From the NCBI GenBank assembly GCA_018222915.1, contig JAAEZI010000011.1, positions 40,173-95,629 on the forward strand: DNA of 55,457 bases, written 5' to 3'. Below are positions 6,205 through 13,762 of the stretch, piece after piece; positions within the stretch are counted from its first letter, which is position 1, and each line of letters starts with the position of its first letter. The stretch comes from Algicola sp. (GTDB lineage: Bacteria; Bacteroidota; Bacteroidia; Flavobacteriales; Flavobacteriaceae). The notes below the pieces were generated by a model. It searched no databases. It saw only the letters and a program-made list of their open reading frames with translations, and was not told the DNA's origin. Made by a program: the position numbers and the translations under genes.

Positions 6205-9039
6205 CTAAATTTTACTTGGAAGTTCTCCAAAACGCGCTTTAAAGCTTTTAGTAAAGTAGGATAAGTTAGAATAGCCAACAGCATAAGCAATTTCAGATAC
6301 AGAGCCTGTCTTTAAAGTCAACATTCTATGGGCTTCATTTAAACGAATTTCTGTAATGAGTTGATTTGGCGACTTCCCAGATAGCGCTTTGAGTTTTCTA
6401 TGAAGTTGTGATCGACTAAACCCTACCTCTCTAGTAATTTCTTCGACACCAAAGTGTTCATTATTTAAATTGTTTTTTATCGTTTTAAATACATTCTGTA
6501 AAAATTTATCATCGATGGATGTGACATCAATTTCATCAACAAGAAGCATATCTAAGGCTCTGAAATGTTCCCATAAGTGCTTTCTAGAGTCAATGAGATT
6601 TTTCATTTGCAAGAGCAACTCTTTATCATCAAAAGGCTTGGTCATATAGACATCTGCACCTTGCGTAAGACCTTCAATTTTATTTGGTTGACCAGCCTTT
6701 GCAGTAAGCATGATAATTGGAATATGACTCGTTTTGGAGTTTGTTTTTAAGATATGGCAAAGTTCATAGCCATCTTTCTTGGGCATCATAACGTCGCTAA
6801 GAATGATATCAGGAACATGTTCAAAGGCCATACGTTCTCCCTGAAGACCGTCTGTAGCAATCATAACCGAATAGTATTCAGAAATAATTTCTGAGATATA
6901 GTGCTGTAAATCACTATTGTCTTCAACGATAAGCGCAATTGGTAACGCTCTTTTGATTTGTGTATGTACTTCAGTTTGTACGCTAATGTCTTTTTTAGTG
7001 ATCGACGTCTCTTTGTAATCTATGACATCCAATTTCGAAGTCATTGAAATGACCTCAGGTAAGTTATTTAACGTTATCGGTAACCTCACCTTGAATGTGG
7101 TGCCTTTACTTTTGGTACTATCGACACTTATCGAACCGTTGTGCAAGTCTACCAGTTCTTTGGTTAATGCCAGTCCGATACCAGAACCTTTCTTCTCACT
7201 TCCCTCAACTCTATAAAACCTATCAAAAATTCGAGGTAATTCTTCTTTAGAAATACCTTTTCCTGTATCTGAAACTTTTATAATGATATGCGTGTCATTA
7301 TAACCTACAGTGACAGTCACTGAGCCATTTTCAGATGTATACTTAAAGGCATTGGATAAAATATTGGTCACTATTTTTTCTAACTTGTCTTTATCGTAAA
7401 ATGCGCGTTCTAATTCTTCAGGGAAACTCGTATTTAAACTAATATTTTCTCGTTCAGACATACTCTCAAATGAGAATACAATCGATCTCAGAAATTGTAT
7501 AATGCCACCTTGTTTTAAGGATAAATGAACTTGACCGCTTTCAATTTTTGACAAATCTAAGAGTTGGTCTACTAAGTTATGTAAACGAGAGGTGTTATTT
7601 TTAATAATCTCATAGTTTTTCTGACTCAGAATAATGTCATCATCGGCATTGCTTTTAGTTTGTGCGCGAGTGATCGGACCAGAAATGAGCGACAAGGGCG
7701 TTCTAAACTCATGACTTATATTAGCAAAAAAACGTGTTTTTATTTTATCGAGATCTTTTATGCGTTGCATTTCAGCATAGGCTTCTAGAGCTTTTAATTT
7801 TTCATTTTGCCTTTTCTTGGCTAATTGTTGTTGTCGATAAGCAATGCCAAAAGAGTATATGACGATTTGTAAAAACATTCCAGTAGCGTATGGGTCTACA
7901 AAATTTTTAGAAAGTCCAATAATCCCCATTGACCAGAGTGTACCTATGATTAAGCATACAGATGCAATAATAGACCCAAAGCCAAAATATTTTGTTAATA
8001 TATCTTTTTTGAAAATTAATATGATTGATAAAATTAAACTTGATAGACAGTAAATTAATAAGACAACATTATGTATGCCAATACTAAGAAATATAGGTTG
8101 TGCGTCAAACACAGAAACATAAATGGTTGTTAGCAAAATTTCAACAATTAAAGCGACAGAAAGTCCTAGAATGAATTTATCTAGAAGCGGGTATTTATTT
8201 TTAGAATCAATAAATGAACGTCCAAAAAACCAAAACATATAGAAAATACCATTAGCGATTAATGACCACAAAGCAAACCTAAAAGTTGTTATAGATCCGA
8301 TGAGTAATCCAATGGTCATCGCATGTGTCAGCATACAAAACATTAGCCAAATTGAGAACCACAAAAAAACGCGTTCTTTTAGATATAAAAATTGTAATAT
8401 ATGGTATATGAAAATGATAAAGGTTACCCCAAACATAAAAATATTAAAGCTATTATGAAGTTGAAATATTTGATGATAATGGAGTTGTTCTGGACTTCGT
8501 ATTGTTGCATGAAAATATGCAGGATATCCAAGTTGACTTCCTTTAACTTTGATGATAAGGGTTACGATGGTGTTTGTAGGAAGTGCGTCAAGGCTTATTT
8601 GATTTAATATCCAGTTAGCCTCAATATCACGATCTTTTCTAGGGTATTCTACCCCTGTTTTTTTATGAAAAATTAAGGACTCTTCCACATAGCCGTAAAT
8701 GTCAACTGTACCATTACTTTTAGCCCATGCTGGCGGACCAATAAACCGATCTTCCAAATGAAGCGACCACCCTTTTAAGGAATGGTCTGTTTTTACGTTA
8801 AGTTTTCCCCAATAGGTCGTATTGGTTTTGAGGTATCTGCCAAAACCTGACCTGTTCTTATACGACAAGGTAGAATCTTTTAATATGCGTTCAGGGGATA
8901 AGGTATTGGTGCTGTCTTCAATAATAGCAATGTGAGACATGAGATCATGAACTGGAAACTTCGTATCGATATCATAAACATCTTGGCCATAACTGAATGT
9001 GGTTGTGAGAACAGCTAACAAAAAGAGGTGTTTAAGCAT
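6205..9039 (-). CDS. Hybrid two-component system: 7TM sensor, histidine kinase, receiver and AraC output in one protein
   Basis: A 944-aa membrane protein. Residues 1-19 are a signal peptide, about 30-185 a 7TMR-DISM type extracytoplasmic domain, about 195-400 seven membrane helices, about 403-435 a linker helix, then a HisKA domain with ISHEFRTPL (phospho-accepting His443). The HATPase domain follows with NILSNAFKYT, DTGKGIS and GSGIGLAL. The receiver spans about 700-815 (acidic VEDN, phosphoacceptor Asp749 in LSDVMMP, Lys801), and an AraC HTH fills about 845-944. It should sense an external ligand and directly control transcription. Unlike typical glycan-utilisation HTCS genes it has 7TM rather than beta-propeller input and no SusC/SusD neighbours. 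Divergent genes at 9372 and 9975 are plausible targets. Confidence 0.95.
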   Translation of the reverse strand: MLKHLFLLAVLTTTFSYGQDVYDIDTKFPVHDLMSHIAIIEDSTNTLSPERILKDSTLSYKNRSGFGRYLKTNTTYWGKLNVKTDHSLKGWSLHLEDRFIGPPAWAKSNGTVDIYGYVEESLIFHKKTGVEYPRKDRDIEANWILNQISLDALPTNTIVTLIIKVKGSQLGYPAYFHATIRSPEQLHYHQIFQLHNSFNIFMFGVTFIIFIYHILQFLYLKERVFLWFSIWLMFCMLTHAMTIGLLIGSITTFRFALWSLIANGIFYMFWFFGRSFIDSKNKYPLLDKFILGLSVALIVEILLTTIYVSVFDAQPIFLSIGIHNVVLLIYCLSSLILSIILIFKKDILTKYFGFGSIIASVCLIIGTLWSMGIIGLSKNFVDPYATGMFLQIVIYSFGIAYRQQQLAKKRQNEKLKALEAYAEMQRIKDLDKIKTRFFANISHEFRTPLSLISGPITRAQTKSNADDDIILSQKNYEIIKNNTSRLHNLVDQLLDLSKIESGQVHLSLKQGGIIQFLRSIVFSFESMSERENISLNTSFPEELERAFYDKDKLEKIVTNILSNAFKYTSENGSVTVTVGYNDTHIIIKVSDTGKGISKEELPRIFDRFYRVEGSEKKGSGIGLALTKELVDLHNGSISVDSTKSKGTTFKVRLPITLNNLPEVISMTSKLDVIDYKETSITKKDISVQTEVHTQIKRALPIALIVEDNSDLQHYISEIISEYYSVMIATDGLQGERMAFEHVPDIILSDVMMPKKDGYELCHILKTNSKTSHIPIIMLTAKAGQPNKIEGLTQGADVYMTKPFDDKELLLQMKNLIDSRKHLWEHFRALDMLLVDEIDVTSIDDKFLQNVFKTIKNNLNNEHFGVEEITREVGFSRSQLHRKLKALSGKSPNQLITEIRLNEAHRMLTLKTGSVSEIAYAVGYSNLSYFTKSFKARFGELPSKI

Positions 9040-9076
9040 AAGGTTTCATGTATAGGTAATAATTATTGAAAAGATA

Positions 9077-9109
9077 CAAAATTGTATTCGTATCTGCTTG
9101 TAAAACAAA
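9077..9109 (-). promoter_or_regulatory. Candidate promoter of the hybrid sensor gene
   Basis: Read on the minus strand, TTTG (9109-9106) is followed 21 bp later by CAATTTTG (9084-9077), one base off the TAnnTTTG -7 consensus. It is about 38 bp before the ATG. The -7 sits inside the ATACAA-AA-TTGTAT palindrome, which could be an operator. Weak by-eye call. Confidence 0.3.
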
Positions 9110-9310
9110 TATCTGCATTGTCTTTGTGAGTGATTAACAATTTTATAGCATCTCTTAACAATACTGTCGCATGTAAGGTTTTATGATACAAAAGTGTTAA
9201 TCATCAGGAAATCTGTATTAAGTAATTATGCAATCATATGATAGTTTTACATCATCAATAGTATAATACTGACAATTAAAATTACCATATGGTCCGCCTG
9301 ATTTTAAAGT

Positions 9311-9332
9311 TTTTTCACAGATATGTGAAAAA
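9311..9332. repeat. Perfect inverted repeat upstream of the lipoprotein gene
   Basis: TTTTTCACA-GATA-TGTGAAAAA: 9-bp perfect arms around a 4-bp centre, about 40 bp before the ATG at 9372. This is a likely dimeric-regulator operator or leader hairpin; there is no T-tract, so it is not a standard terminator. Confidence 0.55.
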
Positions 9333-9371
9333 TATAATATTCGATTTGTTTAATACTAAAAATTTAAAATT

Positions 9372-9878
9372 ATGAATTACAAAAAAGAGTGCTTAAAATT
9401 CTTATTGCTAAGTATTGGGTTTAGTGTTTTAGTTGCTTGTAGTAGTGACGACGATAATAATACACCACAATTAGAAGCATGGGAAATTGAGGTCAATGAA
9501 ATGAAAAGTTTGAACTCCCAATATGTAGATTTCAATCAAGCTGTGAATGAAGGGAGAATTGATGTGTCTGGTTATGTACCCAATATGGGACATCACTATC
9601 TAAATCCTGCGCTTGCAGATGGTGTTTTTGAAATCAACAAACCTGAAATCATCTTGTATGTGCCAGATAATAATGGTGATATGCAAATGGTTGCTGTAGA
9701 GTATTCAATCATACCAGAAGATCCTGATAATCCAGGAAACCCACCAGAAGGTTTTACAGGAGATCAAGATGTATGGCATTTTAATGAAATGGTCGGGCAA
9801 TGGCAATTGCATGTTTGGACTGTTTTGGATAATCCTGATGGTATTTTTGCAATGTTTAATCCAGCAATTGGTGATTAA
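9372..9878 (+). CDS. Small lipoprotein, function unknown
   Basis: A 168-aa protein with a signal peptide ending in the lipobox LVAC (Cys at about residue 23) followed by SSSDDDNN, typical of exported Bacteroidetes lipoproteins; the acidic stretch after the cysteine fits surface export. The body contains GYVPNMGHHYLNPALADGVF and KPEIILYVPDNNG, then VAVEYSI, a pattern I have seen in uncharacterised lipoproteins of other phyla but cannot name. The end is acidic and aromatic. It is divergent from the hybrid sensor and followed by a strong terminator at 9931-9961. It could be a target or ligand-side partner of the sensor (inference). Confidence 0.85.
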   Translation: MNYKKECLKFLLLSIGFSVLVACSSDDDNNTPQLEAWEIEVNEMKSLNSQYVDFNQAVNEGRIDVSGYVPNMGHHYLNPALADGVFEINKPEIILYVPDNNGDMQMVAVEYSIIPEDPDNPGNPPEGFTGDQDVWHFNEMVGQWQLHVWTVLDNPDGIFAMFNPAIGD

Positions 9879-9930
9879 GACTGAGTTTGTCAAATATATG
9901 ATAAAATATTAATTTTATTATATTTGAATA

Positions 9931-9961
9931 GAAAGCCGTTTGTAGGGAGCGGCTTTCTTTT
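9931..9961 (+). terminator. Rho-independent terminator after the lipoprotein gene
   Basis: GAAAGCCG (9931-9938) pairs perfectly with CGGCTTTC (9950-9957) around an 11-nt loop, followed by TTTT. It ends only 13 bp before the next ATG at 9975. Confidence 0.85.
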
Positions 9962-9974
9962 AAAAATAAGAAAG

Positions 9975-11114
9975 ATGAAAAAATATATATGTACAGTGCT
10001 TTTGATTGCAGTTACTCAAGTGTTTTCTCAAACCTGTGGAACAGGAAATTTTACACTCACAACTCAAGCAGAGGTTGATACTTTTGTAGCTACGTATTCT
10101 GGTAGTTGTGATACCGTTAACAGTCTAGTTATTGTAGGAGCAGATATTACAGATCTTTCTGGGGTAAACTTTTTAACCACAGTTGTAGGTTACTTGAGAA
10201 TTGTAAGCAATCCATTGTTAACAAATTTGAATGGACTGCAGAACCTCACAACGATTGGAGGTTTTCTTGACATCAGGAATAATGCATCTTTAACTACAAT
10301 GTCAGCGTTGACTAATGTAGTAAGTGTCTTAAATTATATATTTATTCAAGATAATCCAAATATAGTTAACTTATCTGGTTTTGAGGGATTAACCTCCTTG
10401 GGTGGTGGGACTACTTCAAGTATTAGAATTATAGGAAATAATAGTCTTGTGTCATTAGAGGGATTGAATAATATAGAGCGTGCACCAAAGTCTGTAGTGA
10501 TACTTTCAAATCCTGTACTTACAGATATTTCTGCTCTAGAGACACTCAATTTGGTTGGAGGTGATTTTACATTAGGAGCTAATCCACAGCTTAATAATTG
10601 TTGTGTTCTTGATGATATTAGAATTGGCCAATTATCTATTTTAGGAGCAGTAACTATAAATAATAATGACGTAAATTGTTCGTCATTATATGATATTGTT
10701 CTTAGTTGCTCCACCTCAAGATTGGATACAGATTCAGATACCATTTTAGATTCTGAAGATAATTGTGTTAATACTGCCAACACAGCACAAACAGATTCTG
10801 ATGGTGACGGTGTTGGAGATGTATGTGATAATTGTCCAAATGTGGCAAATCCTACCCAAATTGATACGAACAATAATGGTATTGGAGATGTGTGTGAGAA
10901 TGATGCTGGACTCAATACGGGCTCTGATAATGGAGGTGTTGGTATAGGTACAACAAATCCACATTCAATATTAGAAATTGCCGATGGAGATATCTTTTTA
11001 AATAATCCTTATCGCGGTGTGATTTTGAAATCACAAGACGGTAAGTGTTATCGATATAGGGTAAATAGCTCAGGGCAACTTATCGGAAAAGAAATAACCT
11101 GTCCAGATAATTAA
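9975..11114 (+). CDS. Secreted LRR-like / thrombospondin type 3 repeat protein with tail-fibre-like C-terminus
   Basis: Starting at the ATG at 9975 (MKKYICTVLLIAVTQVFSQ, a good signal peptide) gives 379 aa; an upstream in-frame TTG would add 17 residues encoded by the terminator hairpin and is rejected. Residues about 40-230 form irregular leucine-rich repeats of the receptor-L-domain kind (DLSGVNFLTT, NLNGLQNLTTIGG, LVSLEGLNNI). Then follow calcium-binding type 3 repeats (DTDSDTILDSEDNC, TDSDGDGVGDVCDNCPN, DTNNNGIGDVCEN). The tail GGVGIGTTNPHSILEIADG and ILKSQDGKCYRYRV is a module seen in flavobacterial tail-fibre-like proteins. No T9SS sorting signal is evident. Probably a cell-surface or secreted binding protein. 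Confidence 0.85.
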   Translation: MKKYICTVLLIAVTQVFSQTCGTGNFTLTTQAEVDTFVATYSGSCDTVNSLVIVGADITDLSGVNFLTTVVGYLRIVSNPLLTNLNGLQNLTTIGGFLDIRNNASLTTMSALTNVVSVLNYIFIQDNPNIVNLSGFEGLTSLGGGTTSSIRIIGNNSLVSLEGLNNIERAPKSVVILSNPVLTDISALETLNLVGGDFTLGANPQLNNCCVLDDIRIGQLSILGAVTINNNDVNCSSLYDIVLSCSTSRLDTDSDTILDSEDNCVNTANTAQTDSDGDGVGDVCDNCPNVANPTQIDTNNNGIGDVCENDAGLNTGSDNGGVGIGTTNPHSILEIADGDIFLNNPYRGVILKSQDGKCYRYRVNSSGQLIGKEITCPDN

Positions 11115-11147
11115 AGATAGGATGATTACAAGTGATCATAACTAAAT

Positions 11148-12260
11148 TTAGTTGTCTACGCGATGCTTCTTCTTGTTTTTAATAGCTCTCACAATTGTCC
11201 TAACACCATTATAAATAAAAGCGTTCGTTTTAGCGTAATGGAATGATATGAAGCAAACAATTACCATAAACCCTATGGCGCCAATAATAGCTTCAGCAGG
11301 CGTTAAGGATTTTGCATAAAAATGCTTCAATCCCAAACCTGTAAAACTTCCGAAGATAATGATAAAGTGAATTACATAAATCGATAAGGTTTTTTGTCCG
11401 ATTTTACTAATAATGGATTGTTTTAAAAAGGGTTCGGCAGCATAAAACACACCAAATAGCCATAGGACATTTCCGAAGCGTGTAAATAAATAGTTATAAT
11501 AAGCGGCCGATTTGAAAAGTTCGATATCGGTCCAATGATACAATGTCATTAGTCCCCAAGAGGAGTATTCGATGAATAGCCACCCGACGACAAAAAATGA
11601 TAGGATGGTGACGATTCGAAATCGCGAACGATGCACGTGGGAAAAAAATACTGTCGCTAAAAAGCCACCAAATGCGGTAAAACCAAACCAAGGCAAAATT
11701 GTAAAAATTGAGCCATTTGCTTTGGTCATATAATTCGCAAAAACTAAGGGTACCTGTTTTAAATCCAATGTCCGGTATAGCGGCTCTGTGACAAAACATA
11801 AGCAACCTACTATCAATAATAATAGTGATAGCCATCGTACATGGTTCCGAAGTAAGACATAACATCCAATCAATAGTAAGAGAGAAAGACCTATGCATTG
11901 TAAGACATCTATAACAAGCACATAACTATTAAATTCGCCACGAAACCAACCAAATACATCAACACGTAGGAGATAGCCGATGCCAATGAGTAATAAACCT
12001 CTGTAGCATCCTTTTCGAATTCTTTTATAGTCTTCTCCTTTGGTTTTGGCACGAAGTAGTAAATACAGAAAGACTAATCCTGAAATTGTAAAAAACGTGG
12101 GTGCTGTTATGCCTCTAAAATAGGACCACACTTGGTATAACGTATTGGTTTCATCTCTATAAATAGGATTAATGAGTGTGTCTATAAAGTGCCCTTGCAA
12201 CATCATGAGGATGGCGAAGGCACGAACAGCATCAATAAAATAGAGTCGGTTGGCTTTCAA
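11148..12260 (-). CDS. Membrane acyltransferase-like protein (heparan-alpha-glucosaminide N-acetyltransferase / DUF1624 type)
   Basis: A 370-aa polytopic membrane protein with about ten hydrophobic helices. The N-terminal RLYFIDAVRAFAILMMLQGHFIDTL and RGITAPTFFTISGLVFLYL segments match the catalytic-domain signature of the HGSNAT/YeiB/DUF1624 group, where the histidine after the first helix (GHF) is thought to receive the acyl group. It may acetylate a sugar or envelope component, but the acceptor is unknown. It is a single gene, convergent with the LRR protein (33 bp apart) and divergent from the alanine symporter. Confidence 0.75.
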   Translation of the reverse strand: MKANRLYFIDAVRAFAILMMLQGHFIDTLINPIYRDETNTLYQVWSYFRGITAPTFFTISGLVFLYLLLRAKTKGEDYKRIRKGCYRGLLLIGIGYLLRVDVFGWFRGEFNSYVLVIDVLQCIGLSLLLLIGCYVLLRNHVRWLSLLLLIVGCLCFVTEPLYRTLDLKQVPLVFANYMTKANGSIFTILPWFGFTAFGGFLATVFFSHVHRSRFRIVTILSFFVVGWLFIEYSSWGLMTLYHWTDIELFKSAAYYNYLFTRFGNVLWLFGVFYAAEPFLKQSIISKIGQKTLSIYVIHFIIIFGSFTGLGLKHFYAKSLTPAEAIIGAIGFMVIVCFISFHYAKTNAFIYNGVRTIVRAIKNKKKHRVDN

Positions 12261-12347
12261 AAGGTGTTCAGTTTGGCGTAAAAATAAAAGATTAATTTTT
12301 AAGCTACACGAAGTTTAATATCTTAGACCTATCATTTTATACCATTA

Positions 12348-13727
12348 ATGGAGCAACTAAAAGAATTTACTGCGGCATTTTCGTCATTGGCTTGGGGCTT
12401 TCCATTATTAGTGCTGCTTATTGGAGGCGGACTTTATTTACTCGTAAGATCTCGCTTTTTGCCTTTTCGTTTTTTTCGGCACGCCATACAAGTTTTAAAA
12501 GGCACCTATGATGATCCCAATGATCCAGGTGAGATTAGCCATTTTAAGGCATTAACTACGGCATTGTCTTCAACTATTGGTATGGGAAATATCGCAGGTG
12601 TTGCTTTAGCCATATCTGTAGGAGGACCAGGTGCTATGTTTTGGATGTGGGTAAGTGCCATTGTTGGTATGGCAACAAAGTTTTTCACATCCACTTTGGC
12701 GATCATGTATCGTGGCAAAGACAGTGCAGGCGAACTGCAAGGTGGTCCGATGTATTTTATTAGAGAAGGACTTGGGAAACGATGGAAATTTATGGCTGTT
12801 ATGTTTTCTGTATTCGGGATGTTAGGCGCATTGCCTGTTGTTAATGTGAATCAATTAAAGCAAGCCATTAATGATATTGTATTGATTCCGAATGGCGTAG
12901 AAGTAAGTCATACATCTAATATAATTATTGCGATAGTGCTTATGGCCGTTACAGCTATTGTCATTTTAGGTGACTTGAGACGAATTAGCAATATTGCTTC
13001 CAAAATGGTGCCGTCAATGGTGATCTTATATTTTATTTTGGTGTTGATTATTTTAGGGATCCATTACGATCAGGTGCCTAGGTATTTGCTCTTAATAGTA
13101 ACAGATGCTTTTGAAGCTAATTATATGAAAGGCGACGCTGTTTTTGGAGGTGTTTTAGGAGCCTTAATCATTCAAGGAATAAAGCGTGGTGCATTTTCAA
13201 ATGAAGCGGGAATCGGAACAGCACCAATGGCACATGGCGCGGCTAAAACAGATGAACCAGTTCGAGAAGGTTTAGTGGCAATGCTTGGTCCTGTTATAGA
13301 TACCTTGGTGGTTTGTACACTCACGGCTTTGGCTATATTGGTGACAGGCGTTTGGGAAACAACCAGTGATAATGGAGTGAGTTTGACAGCTTCTGCATTT
13401 CAAAAGGCCATGCCTGGATTTGGTCAGTATTTATTGATGGTATGTGTTTGCATCTTTAGTGTGTCCTCTTTATTCTCATATGCCTACTACGGAAAGAAAT
13501 GCCTGTCTTACTTGATAGGAGCACAGCGTAAGCATTGGTACAATTACCTCTATATTTTGAGTATTTATATAGCGGCAACTACGCAATTTGAAGTTATGAT
13601 CAATTTTATAGACGGCGTATTTGCGCTCATGGCAATACCTACGATGTTAGCAACCATTATCATGGCACCTCGAGTGGTTCGAGAAATTAAAGCTTATAAA
13701 AATAGATTGGCATCAACAGACCCTTAG
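12348..13727 (+). CDS. Alanine/glycine:cation symporter (AGCS family)
   Basis: A 459-aa inner-membrane transporter with ten or more helices. Family motifs are visible: GEISHFKALTTALSSTIGMGNIAGVALAISVGGPGAMFWMW (residues about 61-102), GGPMYFIREGLGKRW, and RGAFSNEAGIGTAPMAHGAAKTDEPVREGLVAM, the AGCS signature. It imports alanine or a similar small amino acid with sodium or protons. The ATG follows a short 87-bp divergent spacer. The stop codon lies in the loop of a 12-bp hairpin (13706-13744). Confidence 0.93.
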   Translation: MEQLKEFTAAFSSLAWGFPLLVLLIGGGLYLLVRSRFLPFRFFRHAIQVLKGTYDDPNDPGEISHFKALTTALSSTIGMGNIAGVALAISVGGPGAMFWMWVSAIVGMATKFFTSTLAIMYRGKDSAGELQGGPMYFIREGLGKRWKFMAVMFSVFGMLGALPVVNVNQLKQAINDIVLIPNGVEVSHTSNIIIAIVLMAVTAIVILGDLRRISNIASKMVPSMVILYFILVLIILGIHYDQVPRYLLLIVTDAFEANYMKGDAVFGGVLGALIIQGIKRGAFSNEAGIGTAPMAHGAAKTDEPVREGLVAMLGPVIDTLVVCTLTALAILVTGVWETTSDNGVSLTASAFQKAMPGFGQYLLMVCVCIFSVSSLFSYAYYGKKCLSYLIGAQRKHWYNYLYILSIYIAATTQFEVMINFIDGVFALMAIPTMLATIIMAPRVVREIKAYKNRLASTDP

Positions 13728-13744
13728 TATCCGTTGATGCCAAT
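13706..13744. terminator. Hairpin spanning the symporter stop codon, possible bidirectional terminator
   Basis: ATTGGCATCAAC (13706-13717) pairs over 12 bp with GTTGATGCCAAT (13733-13744); the TAG stop at 13725-13727 is in the 15-nt loop. There is no T-tract on the plus strand; on the minus strand a run TTTTT follows three bases after the stem, so it suits the convergent DUF3857 gene better. Confidence 0.55.
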
Positions 13745-13762
13745 ATAACAGGGTTGGTGCTT

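Larger units (their letters stand above)
9040..9371. other. 332-bp divergent intergenic region between hybrid sensor and lipoprotein
   Basis: AT-rich, with no open reading frame or RNA gene that I can support. It contains a near-palindrome ATACAA-AA-TTGTAT at 9074-9087, a TATCTGC direct repeat (9091-9097 and 9110-9116), a 10-bp palindrome ATCATATGAT at 9233-9242, and a 22-bp inverted repeat at 9311-9332. It must hold the promoters for both divergent genes. Confidence 0.7.

Noticed and set aside
6205..9039. Polysaccharide utilisation locus controlled by the hybrid sensor
   Set aside because: No SusC/SusD pair or glycoside hydrolase nearby, and the input domain is 7TM rather than the propeller type.
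10346..10915. 189-aa minus-strand open frame over the LRR gene
   Set aside because: Mirror of the repeat-rich coding sequence; its apparent repeats derive from the TSP3 and LRR codons.
11140..11153. 14-bp palindrome AACTAAATTTAGTT at a convergent junction
   Set aside because: No loop and no T-tract; AT-rich palindromes of this size are expected by chance.
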